Counted from the stretch's first letter, positions 1-8,358 are shown. The stretch: 64,000 nt of DNA from Carboxylicivirga sp. M1479 (GCF_007097485.1 NZ_VKDE01000017.1:1-64000), one strand, 5' to 3'. Numbers and translations: made by a program. The notes: a model not told the origin generated them from the letters alone.

Positions 1-460
1 TTCCTGGCGTTGGCAAGGAAGGAGCGGCATATATTTTAGCGGAGATCGGCAATAATATGGATCAGTTTCCAAATGAGCAACATTTAGCTTCATGGGCGGG
101 GATGTCTCCGGGAAGCAATGAATCGGCTGGTAAAAAAAAAGCACCCGAATAACACATGGAGATAAATATCTTAAGGTTTTGCTAGTGCAATGTGCATGGG
201 CAGCAACGAGAACAAAAAACACCTATCTACGGAGTAAGTATGATAGTCTTGTAGGACGCAGAGGTAAGAAAAGAGCATTAGTAGCAATAGGACATAAGAT
301 CCTGGTAGCCGCCTACTACATCCTTCAAGACAAAGTAGCTTATAGGGAGTTAGGAGTAGAGTATTTACAAGAGATTAAAAAGGAAAAACAAATTAAAAGA
401 CATATTCAACTCTTAAAAGAAATGGGAGTTGAAATAGAGATTAAAAAAGAAGTTGCCTAA
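1..460 (+). pseudogene. IS110-family transposase, C-terminal part, frameshifted
   Basis: This is the C-terminal half of an IS110/IS116/IS902-type transposase, cut by the window edge. Reading from position 3 gives the Transposase_20 signature (PGVG, then SWAGMSPGSNESAGKKK). That frame meets a stop at 150-152. A -1 shift inside the run of nine A at 132-140 gives an uninterrupted continuation (KKKSTRITHGDKYL, then LLVQCAWAA) ending at 460, which is the normal family order. The gene therefore looks broken by loss of one A in a homopolymer. Ribosomal slippage on the A run, or a sequencing error, are alternatives. The left IS end lies outside the window. Confidence 0.8.
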
Positions 461-489
461 AGGTCGATTTTTACTGGAGGTTGAAATAT

Positions 490-505
490 CCATATTCAGA
501 TATGG
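490..505. repeat. Short perfect hairpin after the IS110 remnant
   Basis: CCATAT TCAG ATATGG is a 6-bp perfect stem with a 4-nt loop, 30 bp after the transposase stop codon. It may be part of the IS110 right end or a weak transcription stop. No T-run follows, so a terminator role is not well supported. Confidence 0.4.
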
Positions 506-737
506 AAACCCCGTATATGAAACTGAATTCAAACGCTAAGCACACAGGACTATTGCCTCGAGCATGAACATGAAAATTTAACTTCTTGGCGTTTACAACT
601 TATTTTGAAACAAACTCTATGTCAGAGAATAACAAAATTATAAACACATGAAACGAGCCATGCGAATTGCTTCACACACAGGAGTATGATTAATTTTGGC
701 GAGTTCCATGTGACAATAAAAAACAAAATATAATCAC

Positions 738-2009
738 ATGAAAATTGCTTTTATCGTACCCGGAACTGGTGATTCATTTTATTGCGGCAACTGTTTTCGT
801 GATAATTTACAGGCCTCAGCACTTCGGAAGCAAGGGCACGATGTAATGGTTATTCCGCTTTATCTGCCGGTTAACAATAAGGCATTCAAAACTAATAGTC
901 CTATTTTCTTTCCTGCTACATCATTCTATTTGGCTCAAAAATTCTTCCAACGAATAAAGATGCCCCTTTGGATAGAGCGAATGCTCAGCTCTGGTTCAAT
1001 GCTTAAGATGGCAGCATCCTTGTCCGGTACTACATCTGGTGATGGAATGGAAGGTATGACTTTGGCGATGATTAATGGTGATGATAAGGTCTTTTTGGCG
1101 GAAGTAGAACGGTTAGTGTCATGGCTAAAAGAAGACGAGCAGCCGGATATCATACATCTATCCAGCACATTGTTAATAGGTATAGCCAAAGTATTAAAGG
1201 AAAAGCTGGATATTCCTGTTGTATGCTCTGTGCAGGATGAAGAGGTATGGCTTGATAGTATGAAAGAAAAATACGCCAATGATGCATGGCGTAGTATTGA
1301 GGTCAATCTTCAATATGTTGATAAGCTGATAACCACAAGTAATTTTTATAAGAATGTTCTTCAGCAAAGGCTTCCCAATAGTAAAGAACCCGAGGTTATC
1401 TATCCTGGCATTGATCAGACCGATTATAAGCAAGTGAATAGACCAACTGTTCCGGTGATAGGCTTCTTCTATCGTATGAACCATTTAAATGGTCTAGATA
1501 TATTAGCCAAAGCCTTTTTGATATTAAAAGAGAAGAATAATATTCCGCAGCTAAAACTTAAAATAGGAGGGGGCTATACCAATGCCGATATTAAGTTCGT
1601 AAAGAAGCTAAAGAAGATGTTGGAACCCTACCAAAACGATGTTGAGTTTGTTGATGATTATGCGATGTCTGATCATGCTTCTTTTTATGATGCTGTTTCG
1701 CTTATTTCAGTTCCACTGACATTTGATGAGGGCGTGGGTTTATATTTGTGCGAAGCTTTCGCTGCTGGTATCCCTGCTGTAGTCCCTGATACAGGCTCTT
1801 TTTCTGAGATTGTAGATGGCGCAGGAGTGTTGTATCAACCTAACAATCATGAAAAGCTGGCAGCTGCGCTGGAGAGCTTATTAACCGACTCACAAGCATT
1901 TAATAATGCCCGCAAAAAAGCATTACAACATGCAAGGTATAAGTACAACGATATAGCTTTAGCTGATAAATTAGTTGATGTCTATCAATCTTGCCTAAGA
2001 AATTGGTAG
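738..2009 (+). CDS. Glycosyltransferase family 4 (GT4) protein
   Basis: A 423-residue cytoplasmic glycosyltransferase of the GT-B fold, likely transferring a sugar from a nucleotide-sugar donor. The N-terminal Rossmann domain starts at once (MKIAFIVPGTGDSFYCGNC, with a glycine-rich loop and GHDVMVIPLYLP). The C-terminal donor-binding half contains the GT4 pattern LTFDEGVGLYLCEAFAAGIP, where the two acidic residues match the family EX7E motif. There is no signal peptide or membrane segment. The ATG at 738 follows an AT-rich leader without a clear Shine-Dalgarno sequence, as is usual in this phylum. Neighbours do not reveal the acceptor, so the product could be a glycolipid, capsule or glycoprotein sugar. 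Confidence 0.85.
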   Translation: MKIAFIVPGTGDSFYCGNCFRDNLQASALRKQGHDVMVIPLYLPVNNKAFKTNSPIFFPATSFYLAQKFFQRIKMPLWIERMLSSGSMLKMAASLSGTTSGDGMEGMTLAMINGDDKVFLAEVERLVSWLKEDEQPDIIHLSSTLLIGIAKVLKEKLDIPVVCSVQDEEVWLDSMKEKYANDAWRSIEVNLQYVDKLITTSNFYKNVLQQRLPNSKEPEVIYPGIDQTDYKQVNRPTVPVIGFFYRMNHLNGLDILAKAFLILKEKNNIPQLKLKIGGGYTNADIKFVKKLKKMLEPYQNDVEFVDDYAMSDHASFYDAVSLISVPLTFDEGVGLYLCEAFAAGIPAVVPDTGSFSEIVDGAGVLYQPNNHEKLAAALESLLTDSQAFNNARKKALQHARYKYNDIALADKLVDVYQSCLRNW

Positions 2010-2012
2010 AGA

Positions 2013-2075
2013 GGTGTTATACCATTTATTTCATTATATCAAGTGCTAATTTCATAATCAAAATGGTATTACCCC
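2013..2075. repeat. Imperfect 13-bp inverted repeat
   Basis: GGTGTTATACCAT at 2013-2025 is the near reverse complement (11 of 13) of ATGGTATTACCCC at 2063-2075. It begins 3 bp after the stop codon of the glycosyltransferase gene. It could be a long-loop transcript structure; no function can be assigned. Confidence 0.35.
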
Positions 2076-2085
2076 CTCGACTAAG

Positions 2086-2130
2086 CCAAAAGCAAACAAT
2101 GCAAAAAAAATAACGTTTGTGTGCTTTTGG
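2086..2130. repeat. Inverted repeat, possible terminator
   Basis: CCAAAAGCAAACAA at 2086-2099 pairs with TTGTGTGCTTTTGG at 2117-2130 (13 of 14 positions). The loop contains an A-rich run. It lies 77 bp after the glycosyltransferase stop codon, so it may act as a distal terminator, but no long T-run follows. Confidence 0.35.
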
Positions 2131-2268
2131 TTGTTTATCCTGTTAAATAGTGTGTTGGTGAATAAAATAGTGTTATTAGTCTAAAACCCCATAAAGACTG
2201 ATAATTGTCAGTGTGTTGAGTGTGTGGTCTGCTTAGCTTCGTAATATTGTTTAACCAACAAAAGAATT

Positions 2269-2742
2269 ATGCAAGAGAATAATTATGAATTAGAGCTAAG
2301 TAGCGAAGAAGAAACACAGGTAAATGATGCTGTAAAAGTGCTGGAAGCAGTGTTATTACCTAAGCTGGCCGTTTTAAGTGCCAATGAAAAGCAAGATATG
2401 CTAATAATGGGTGATAAGTCAGTGGCTTTTGTTGACAAGGCCGCTGAAGTAGCCCGACAAGAGCAGGGCTTGTTGCAGACATTTATTGATCAGGCAGCTT
2501 TTGATAAAGATGTTAAAGCCATTGATCAACTACGCTCGTTAAATTTTAAATTAACGCAACTAACAGCGGGTATTAATGATTCGTATGCCATTGCAGGTAG
2601 CGAGGCTTATCGCACTTCACTGATGATTTATAGCCTAATGAAGAACGCTGCTAAAATGAACCACCCGGGAGCCAAGGAGAAGGTATCTGAAATGGCAGCC
2701 CGCTTTCCACGTAAACGTAAAAAGAAAGAGGAGGAAGTATAG
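2269..2742 (+). CDS. Small helical hypothetical protein
   Basis: I do not recognise this 157-residue protein. It is predicted to be soluble and almost entirely helical. It starts with an acidic stretch (ELELSSEEETQV), continues with heptad-like helices, and ends in a strongly basic tail (FPRKRKKKEEEV). There is no signal peptide, cysteine cluster or catalytic motif. The ATG at 2269 is preceded by an AT-rich leader. A GC-containing hairpin follows 13 bp after the stop codon, so it is probably a single-gene transcript. The basic tail could contact nucleic acid, but that is only a guess. Confidence 0.6.
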   Translation: MQENNYELELSSEEETQVNDAVKVLEAVLLPKLAVLSANEKQDMLIMGDKSVAFVDKAAEVARQEQGLLQTFIDQAAFDKDVKAIDQLRSLNFKLTQLTAGINDSYAIAGSEAYRTSLMIYSLMKNAAKMNHPGAKEKVSEMAARFPRKRKKKEEEV

Positions 2743-2755
2743 TAGATCATTCAAC

Positions 2756-2778
2756 AAGGGTGCCACATCGGTGCCCTT
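2756..2778 (+). terminator. Hairpin after the small helical gene
   Basis: AAGGGTGCC ACATC GGTGCCCTT folds as RNA into a 9-bp stem with two G-U pairs and a 5-nt loop. It lies 13 bp downstream of the stop codon at 2742. The T-run after it is weak. Confidence 0.5.
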
Positions 2779-3812
2779 CCTTGTAATATCTCGTTCACAC
2801 ATTGATTGCTCTGTCGTGTTTACTTCATCATCCATAGCGATCAAATTTTCATCTACTTTCTTAATTTTTACATCTCCCACGTAAAAAAAATCATCAGCCT
2901 CCTGGCTTGTAACATCGGTTTTACTCATTTAAAGATCAATAAACATGTCTAAAGGCATATGAACCTGGCTTGTGGCACCTGCCTGTCGATGTGTTTTTGT
3001 AGCCAGTTGATGTCATTAAACACCATTATTGATGAAAAAAAGCAGCAAGTTCTACTTAAAACCCAGAAAACCGACCTCTAATAGTAGACATTTTGATGTG
3101 CTCAATCATAATAACCGATGTTAGAGAGCACGTGTTTGATGTTTGTTAGGAGGATAGGGATGGCTAGCATATAAGTCATGATGTATGGTGAGGGGAGACT
3201 TTGCTGTATTAAATATTAGACGAATTAGTTAAAATGAAAACCATTGCCCAACGCACTAAATACAACTATATAAATATGCTTGAAGAGATTGGACTTTCTC
3301 CAGAGCATTTAGTTCTTGATACTGTAGAGATAGAAAAAAGCGAAGAATTTAAATAGTATCATCAATTGTTAAGTTAATTATCAAATGAAAAAAAATGCTT
3401 TAGTTTTTTTAATACAGAAACAAAGTTGTGCAACAAGTGCAGTGAAATTATGAAGCACATAGATTTTTCGATTTACCAAATGATGTTTAACCCTCAATAA
3501 TAGAAAAAGAAGGTTGGGAAGAATCAGACAGTATAGCACATGTTATGGAGTTGAAGAGTATTTTTATTACAGTCAGTTGTTTGGTAGTGTGTTGAAAAAT
3601 AATGATTAACAATGTGACTCCCTTGTTAATACTAGTAAGGCAACTTTTGTATTAAATAGTTTTTATTAGTAGGTGCTAAGGTGGGGAAATGCTCTGTTTA
3701 TGAAATTTTTTTTATAGTAATAAAATATAAAGTGTAATAATAATAATACTTTTATAAGTATGTTTAATTAGTCTTGTTTGACTTTTAATCCTTTAATCTA
3801 ATTAAATGGTAC
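2779..3812. other. Gene-poor interval with possible tiny ORF
   Basis: About 1 kb of AT-rich DNA without a convincing gene. An ORF at 3234-3356 (+) would encode 40 residues (MKTIAQRTKYNYINMLEEIG to EEFK) with gene-like composition but no ribosome binding site. It may be a remnant of a longer gene. A minus-strand ORF starting at 2928 has a hydrophilic N-terminus, but it runs through the terminator and into the neighbouring gene, so I do not call it. Confidence 0.4.
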
Positions 3813-4799
3813 ATGACAAAATCACAAATTAACAAACTAGGGAAAGAATTAAGAAAAATACTTAAAGAAGATAAACGCCCAACAATTGAACTATTAGACA
3901 AACTTCAAAAATACAGAACATCGTTTAAGGATGATTTATCATCAATGTTTGAGGATTTGAGGGTGATTTCTAAACAGAGTAATAAGAGCAATATCATTTC
4001 TTTTAGAATTAAGCGTATTGAATCAATTTTATCCAAAATAAAACGACAGCCAACCATGTCTTTAGGTAATATGGGCGATTTAGCCGGTTGTCGAATTTTA
4101 GTTTATAATGAAAGTGCGATAAAAAATCTCGTTAAATTAATTAGTATACGTTTTAACGTTAAGCACTCTAACGATTATCTAAAAGAGAGTAAGGAAGATG
4201 GTTACAGAGGCTATCATATATATATTGAAAGTCCTATGAATGCCTCTAAATTAATAGAAGTACAAATACGTACAGTCAGGAGTCACAAATGGGCTTCTAT
4301 GGTGGAGATAATCGATATTTTATATAATTTAAAAATCAAGGAGGGAGAAAAACACGAAGATTTTGAGCATGTGCTACTACTGCTTTCACGAATAGATAAA
4401 TTAACTATTGAAGAGAAAAAAGAGGTAATTGAATTAGATGAGAAATATAAAATACATTCTAAGTTTAATGAGGTCTTCATAAAAAACCATCGAAACATTA
4501 GAGATGAATGGTTTTATCATATTGGTAAGAATAATAACTTTTTCATTATCGAAGTAGATTCTAATAAATCCTCTAGTATTTCATCATATTGCTCGTACGA
4601 AAATGCTGAATCAATCTATTTCGAAAAATTTAAGCAAAATGAACAATCAAACTTTGTTCTAACTCATATTGAAAAGCCAAATTTTAAACGTGTTTGTATT
4701 GCTTATGCTAGTTATGTTTTAATAAATCACGATTATTTAAAAGATTGGTATAAAATTGCTAAAGATGTCATAAATCACTCACTAATCACTAATCACTAA
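3813..4799 (+). CDS. RelA/SpoT-domain protein, apparently truncated at a tandem repeat
   Basis: A 328-residue protein with a central RelA_SpoT nucleotidyltransferase domain, the fold that makes (p)ppGpp from GTP/GDP and ATP. The diagnostic blocks are in order: RIKRIESILSKIKR (about 67-80), GDLAGCRILVY (about 89-99), DGYRGYHIYIE (about 130-140) and EVQIRTVRSHKWASM (about 149-163). No HD hydrolase, TGS or ACT domain is present, so it resembles a small alarmone synthetase or a toxin-like relative. The N-terminus is basic and helical. The stop lies inside three tandem copies of CACTAAT. Losing one copy would extend the protein in frame to about 408 residues (see the repeat and the downstream segment). 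Activity is inferred, not shown. Confidence 0.8.
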   Translation: MTKSQINKLGKELRKILKEDKRPTIELLDKLQKYRTSFKDDLSSMFEDLRVISKQSNKSNIISFRIKRIESILSKIKRQPTMSLGNMGDLAGCRILVYNESAIKNLVKLISIRFNVKHSNDYLKESKEDGYRGYHIYIESPMNASKLIEVQIRTVRSHKWASMVEIIDILYNLKIKEGEKHEDFEHVLLLLSRIDKLTIEEKKEVIELDEKYKIHSKFNEVFIKNHRNIRDEWFYHIGKNNNFFIIEVDSNKSSSISSYCSYENAESIYFEKFKQNEQSNFVLTHIEKPNFKRVCIAYASYVLINHDYLKDWYKIAKDVINHSLITNH

Positions 4800-4800
4800 T
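4780..4800 (+). repeat. Three tandem copies of CACTAAT (frame-switching repeat)
   Basis: Three perfect 7-bp units at 4780-4786, 4787-4793 and 4794-4800. Because 7 is not a multiple of 3, gain or loss of a unit changes frame. With three copies the RelA/SpoT gene stops at 4797-4799. With two copies it reads on as ...SLITNQKNEALRYHK to the stop at 5046. This is the form of a phase-variable simple sequence repeat. Confidence 0.7.
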
Positions 4801-5046
4801 CAAAAAAATGAAGCTTTAAGGTATCATAAACTTGTTTACGAAAACCTTAATGAACAATTGGCAGTTGTGCACAGCGAAATAGATGAAATTACCTTGTATA
4901 AAGAAGAGGAGAATAATAATATCGATGGTTATGAGGAATGGCTAGATGAAATCAAGGAGAAAGTAAGTACTGTAAGAAAAATTGTAATTGATCATGCTCC
5001 CAACGAAAAGATAAAAAACAAATTAATTAAAATAATGAGTAACTAA
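4801..5046 (+). pseudogene. Out-of-frame C-terminal extension of the RelA/SpoT protein
   Basis: An open frame of 81 residues (QKNEALRYHKLVYENLNEQL, then acidic and helical, ending IKNKLIKIMSN). It is one frameshift away from the preceding gene and has no ATG start; TTG at 4858 is the only nearby alternative. Its helical, charged composition suits a C-terminal oligomerisation or regulatory tail. I read it as the tail of the 3813 gene, disconnected by the CACTAAT repeat, and not as a separate gene. Confidence 0.6.
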
Positions 5047-5085
5047 ACAGAGTATTTGACACCAATATTGACCCCTTAAAAACAC

Positions 5086-5119
5086 AAAACCCAGTAAATC
5101 AATGATTTACTGGGTTTTT
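5086..5119. terminator. Strong bidirectional hairpin terminator at the left junction
   Basis: AAACCCAGTAAATCA at 5087-5101 pairs perfectly with TGATTTACTGGGTTT at 5103-5117, flanked by A and T runs. It lies directly beside the tRNA-Arg fragment at 5121. It could be the original terminator of the tRNA-Arg gene, left behind when DNA was inserted. It would also stop transcription from the RelA/SpoT gene. Confidence 0.75.
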
Positions 5120-5120
5120 A

Positions 5121-5135
5121 GTGATCCCGGCAGGA
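5121..5135 (-). repeat. Left attachment core: copy of tRNA-Arg 3' end
   Basis: GTGATCCCGGCAGGA is identical to 56711-56725, the 3' acceptor and T-arm end of the complete tRNA-Arg gene. The rest of a tRNA is absent here. This is the pattern left by site-specific integration into a tRNA 3' end, with the complete gene kept at the other end next to an integrase. Confidence 0.75.
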
Positions 5136-5195
5136 ATATCTTCTGAGGTGATAGTGTCCTAACATACAATGTATTGGCTTGTGATTATATTCAGT

Positions 5196-5214
5196 GTTAC
5201 ACCGAATATTACAC
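5196..5214 (+). repeat. Arm-type site candidate, left end of outer element
   Basis: GTTACACCGAATATTACAC matches 56588-56606 at 18 of 19 positions in the same orientation. The sites lie about 60 bp inside the left core and about 105 bp inside the right core. Such paired sites are typical arm-binding sites for tyrosine integrases. Confidence 0.5.
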
Positions 5215-5868
5215 TTATTAAATGATGCTATTTATTATCCTTTGATGCTATACAATATACATAAATTTTTTCGAATGACATTTTATTAAAGAGTAAAAAT
5301 TGTCGTCTGTAGTATTACATCAACAAAAAATAGTTATCACATTTTCATTACTCATAAGCAAAGCTCTTAACGGGCTCAACACATGCAAAAGTGTTCGGCA
5401 TAAACCTTATTTAAATGATGCGCATTTGTGTGGTCTGATTAGTAAAACCAATGCTTGTTTTTCTATTGAGATTATCTTAGAAGTTTTTTTTTGAGCTTAT
5501 TAAAACAAGCATCCATTTTACATATCCAAATGTAATGCCCATCAATTTAAATTAAAGGTTATTCCGCTTCCTTTTGCATATAGTTTTTCCCTTCTAAGAA
5601 AAGTGGCTTAAGCAAATAAAAATGCCCCATATAATTATGAATGCAAGAGTAGTGTTTTATTCTATAAACCTCGATGTTAAAAGATTGCTGAATTCCTCTT
5701 ACGAAGTAGATGCAAGATGTGTTTTTGTAATACAAAAACGAGTTTCCTTGCCCTACGGGGTATGAAGTAAAAATGATAAAATCCATATAGAAGACAGCAA
5801 CATGTAACGAACAATATGAAAAATTCTACAACACTCTATAGTATAGGATTTGTTTTTACATTTCAATG

Positions 5869-5884
5869 AGCGGAGAGAGAGGGA
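5869..5884 (-). repeat. Left attachment core of inner element (tRNA-Ser 3' end)
   Basis: AGCGGAGAGAGAGGGA is identical to 54980-54995, where it continues into the T arm and variable arm of a tRNA-Ser 3' half. Here the sequence diverges straight after the 16 bp. This fits a core duplicated by integration. Confidence 0.65.
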
Positions 5885-5939
5885 ACTGAAAATTTGCTTT
5901 AAGTACCCTATTCTCAATATTTTACGAATTCAATTTTTA

Positions 5940-5956
5940 AAGTCCTCTGTAAGTCC
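5940..5956 (+). repeat. Arm-type site candidate, left end of inner element
   Basis: AAGTCCTCTGTAAGTCC matches 54859-54875 (AAGTCCTCGATAAGTCC) at 15 of 17 positions in the same orientation. It lies about 55 bp inside the left core. Confidence 0.45.
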
Positions 5957-6064
5957 ACCAAAAAAGGCTAAAAAATGCCCGTTTCAAATGCGTTTTAATG
6001 AACTCATTTGACAATAAATATAGCAAAAAGGAATCGAACCTAAAAATGGGTTAATGTCAAGTAT
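5956..6064 (+). mobile_element. IS4-type element tail remnant
   Basis: Near-copy of 18611-18720. The first 54 bp are identical and the rest is diverged. Read in frame it ends a transposase C-terminus (SPPKKAKKCPFQMRFNELI, stop). It starts exactly where the arm-like site ends, so the rest of the IS was removed by a recombination at this point. Together with the copy at 18611 it brackets the stress block in direct orientation. Confidence 0.6.
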
Positions 6065-6437
6065 ATTGTGAGATAAAATCGAAGTCGATTGTGAATAGTA
6101 ATCTGTTCATGAAATTTATTACAGGTAGTGGTTTTGTAGATAAGTACTATGTTATCACTTCTATTTAGAAATGAAGCTTTCTTTCATTTTTGAAGTATAG
6201 TGTTTAATCTGGAAAAAATGTCAGTTAAAGTGGTCATAATGACACTGGTACGTTATTGATTTATGTCAAAATGACTCTTGGATAAACACTGCTTTTTATT
6301 CCACAAAATCTATTTATTTGAAAATCAATAAAAAATAAATCTTACAGAATAACGCCATTGAAATTGGCATTTAGTTTGAAATAGCAAAGGTGTAATTATA
6401 AAAATTTGTTGAACTAAAATTTTTGGAGGATAAAGTT

Positions 6438-6890
6438 ATGACACTTGCAAAATTATCAAACAACTGGTTTCCATCAGCACCTTCAATCTTCGATAGATTT
6501 TTCGATGGCGAATTGATGGATTGGAATAGAACTAACTATTCAAGCACAGACACTACCTTACCAGCAGTTAATGTTAAAGAAAACGACAATGAGTTTTTAA
6601 TCGATGTTGCTGCACCAGGTTTAACCAAAGAAGATTTCAAAGTAAACTATGACAATGGTCGTTTGACTATTTCATCAGAAAAGAAAAGTGAAGTAGAAGA
6701 AAAAGATGGTGAAAAAGTAACTCGTCGTGAATTCAGCTACCAGTCTTTCCAACGCTCATTTACAGTTTCTGAAAATGTAATTGATGCTGAGAAAATTGGC
6801 GCAAATTATGAAAATGGTATTCTTCACCTTACACTTCCCAAACGCGAAGAGGTTAAACCAAAACCTGCAAAACAAATCGAAATTATGTAA
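6438..6890 (+). CDS. Small heat shock protein, Hsp20/alpha-crystallin family
   Basis: A 150-residue ATP-independent holdase that binds unfolding proteins in the cytoplasm. The alpha-crystallin domain spans about residues 40-140: VNVKENDNEFLIDVAAPG, the beta strands around FKVNYDNGRLTISSEKK, and the late signature ENGILHLTLPKR. The tail holds an IEI-type motif (KQIEIM) used for oligomer contacts. I chose ATG 6438 over an upstream TTG at 6423. Position 6438 has a strong ribosome binding site (GGAGGA, 6425-6430), and TTG would overlap that site. This is the first gene of the stress block; a hairpin terminator follows. Confidence 0.93.
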   Translation: MTLAKLSNNWFPSAPSIFDRFFDGELMDWNRTNYSSTDTTLPAVNVKENDNEFLIDVAAPGLTKEDFKVNYDNGRLTISSEKKSEVEEKDGEKVTRREFSYQSFQRSFTVSENVIDAEKIGANYENGILHLTLPKREEVKPKPAKQIEIM

Positions 6891-6898
6891 TTGACTAT

Positions 6899-6921
6899 GG
6901 GCAGTTTTTACTGCCCTTATT
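6899..6921 (+). terminator. Terminator after first hsp20
   Basis: GGGCAGT TTTT ACTGCCC is a perfect 7-bp stem with a 4-nt loop, followed by TTATTTTC. It starts 9 bp after the stop codon. Confidence 0.8.
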
Positions 6922-6945
6922 TTCGAATTCTTTAAATATCTTGTT

Positions 6946-7254
6946 ATGAAAAGGATAGTTTTATCACTATTTATTCTGGCAACGGTATTTGCCGGATGTG
7001 AAAAAGTAGAAAATAAAGTGGAAGGACTAAATGTTGATTCAGTAAAAAAGAGTGAATCTTCAGAAAAGATAGTTGAAACCAATGAAATTACTCAAGTTCC
7101 AATAGCTCCTAATATTGATTCTGTTTATATGTACCCATTTTTCAACTCAAAAGTCGATTCAACTTTTAATCTATTTACTCCATTTCAATATTGGCATAAC
7201 ATTCCAGTCTTACAGCCTGATTCATCAAAATTAGGAAATAACGATGGAGAATAG
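6946..7254 (+). CDS. Small lipoprotein of unknown function
   Basis: A 102-residue predicted lipoprotein. Residues 1-18 are a signal peptide with a lipobox ending in VFAGC, so Cys18 would be lipidated. The mature part is short, charged near the start (EKVENKVEGLNVDSVKKSE) and rich in Pro, Asn and aromatic residues at the end, without a known domain. It lies between two alpha-crystallin genes, which suggests an envelope role in the same stress response. That link is inferred from position only. Confidence 0.65.
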   Translation: MKRIVLSLFILATVFAGCEKVENKVEGLNVDSVKKSESSEKIVETNEITQVPIAPNIDSVYMYPFFNSKVDSTFNLFTPFQYWHNIPVLQPDSSKLGNNDGE

Positions 7255-7311
7255 AATTAAGAGCTGGATAGTAAGTTGCATCCCTTGATATTAATTTAAA
7301 AAGTAATTATC

Positions 7312-7821
7312 ATGAAAACTATAATATGTACAAACGCAATACCTTGGTTCAGCCCATTATTTGAGTTTAGTTTATTGGAACCAATACTTGAATATAGTCG
7401 TCAGCAAACAGAAAGTATATCGGAAACTCCATTTGCTTATAACTATAGTTATACATTGCCAGGTTTTAGAAAAAAAGACTTAGCCATAAGTTTGCAAAAC
7501 AATGTATTAACCATTGAAGGGACAAATAAAAATAAAGGCTCATGGTGGAATAGTAATACTGACAATAGTATAGAAAAGCACTTTGTTAAAAATATAAGAT
7601 TATCAAGTGATATGAATCTTGATAATATCAATGCTTCATTCCAAAAAGGTGTTCTAAAAGTAGAGATTCCAAAAAAGGAAGAATACGTAAGCTATAGGGA
7701 AATTCCGGTATTTGACGATTCAAGTAATGCTAAAGCTTTGGAAGAAAAAAACAATAAACCAAAAAATATAATTAACGAGATAAAGCTTCGCATTAACAAC
7801 TTATTCAAGAATACAGCATAA
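7312..7821 (+). CDS. Diverged Hsp20-type protein
   Basis: A 169-residue protein with an alpha-crystallin domain at about residues 36-125. Visible blocks are YNYSYTLPGFRKKDLAISLQ, the strand NNVLTIEGTNK, a charged loop, and the closing strand FQKGVLKVEIPKKE, which is the family GxLxVxxPK pattern. The N-terminus is short and aromatic. The C-terminal tail (about 130-169) is Lys/Asn rich and lacks the IxI motif. It is much more diverged than the protein at 6438, so it may form mixed oligomers or have a dedicated client. Confidence 0.8.
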   Translation: MKTIICTNAIPWFSPLFEFSLLEPILEYSRQQTESISETPFAYNYSYTLPGFRKKDLAISLQNNVLTIEGTNKNKGSWWNSNTDNSIEKHFVKNIRLSSDMNLDNINASFQKGVLKVEIPKKEEYVSYREIPVFDDSSNAKALEEKNNKPKNIINEIKLRINNLFKNTA

Positions 7822-7859
7822 GAAGAAGCAAATTGTTTAAATGGATAAATCTTGATTTA

Positions 7860-8303
7860 ATGGAAGTTTTAAATAAAGAAACGTTCAGGTGTAATCACCA
7901 ATTAAGAAATAACCATGCTTACATTTCAACAGAAAAATGTAACAATCAGAATGTAGAATTTAAATATGAGGAAAAGCAAGGGCGGAGTTTTGTTTTTATA
8001 AGTTCGGCTTTGCTAAAGGAGAATAATTATAGGTTAAATATAAAGGGGGCTTGTTTATCTCTAATCATCTATGAGAGAAGAGAGATTGTAAAACCCAGGT
8101 ACTTCAGGTTACTTGATAAAACGATTAATGAAAAATCAACTTACGACAGGCTTAAAAGCTTTAAGTATAAGTTGCCACAGGATAATTATATAATTAGTAA
8201 TGTTTCATGGGATAAAGAAATGAAGAGACTTGAAGTGGTTTTACAAACGGATGAAGTTAATGAGCGGAATTGTAGTCGCATAAAGGATTGTGATGCACTT
8301 TAA
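7860..8303 (+). CDS. Possible third alpha-crystallin-like protein
   Basis: A 147-residue protein I cannot name with certainty. The strand order resembles an alpha-crystallin fold: FVFISSALLKENNYRLNIKG, then LSLIIYERREI, a central loop, FKYKLPQDNYI, and the closing strand WDKEMKRLEVVLQ. These match the spacing of the neighbouring Hsp20 proteins, although key GxLxVxxP residues are replaced. I chose ATG 7860 over TTG 7833, which lies just after the previous gene. Translation may be coupled to that gene (gap 38 bp). The position directly after two Hsp20 genes supports the reading. Confidence 0.55.
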   Translation: MEVLNKETFRCNHQLRNNHAYISTEKCNNQNVEFKYEEKQGRSFVFISSALLKENNYRLNIKGACLSLIIYERREIVKPRYFRLLDKTINEKSTYDRLKSFKYKLPQDNYIISNVSWDKEMKRLEVVLQTDEVNERNCSRIKDCDAL

Positions 8304-8358
8304 CATTTTCTTAACTGAGTTTAACCAGTCTTTAACCAAAACAATTTGTCATAGAAAT

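Larger units (their letters stand above)
5136..6437. other. Left end of the integrated region, no supported gene
   Basis: About 1.3 kb with attachment-like sites but no supported gene. It holds an arm-like site (5196-5214), the inner core (5869-5884), a second arm-like site (5940-5956) and an IS4 tail remnant (5956-6064). It ends with the leader of the first heat shock gene, where GCCA TTGAAAT TGGC at 6353-6367 is a small inverted repeat. Weak ORFs at 5300-5494 (+) and 5559-5786 (-) lack good starts or recognisable content. Confidence 0.5.

Noticed and set aside
1-460. Programmed frameshifting of the IS110 transposase
   Set aside because: IS110 transposases are normally made from one frame. 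The shift at a homopolymer is more simply explained by mutation or sequencing error.
2743-2928. Minus-strand gene opposing the small helical gene
   Set aside because: It reads through the terminator hairpin and then into the reverse of the neighbouring coding sequence. Only the first 55 residues look protein-like.
5300-5494. Small protein gene
   Set aside because: TTG start, no ribosome binding site, no recognisable composition or neighbour. More likely open by chance in attachment-site DNA.
5559-5786. Minus-strand small gene
   Set aside because: Composition is unusual and nothing is recognisable. No promoter or ribosome binding site supports it.
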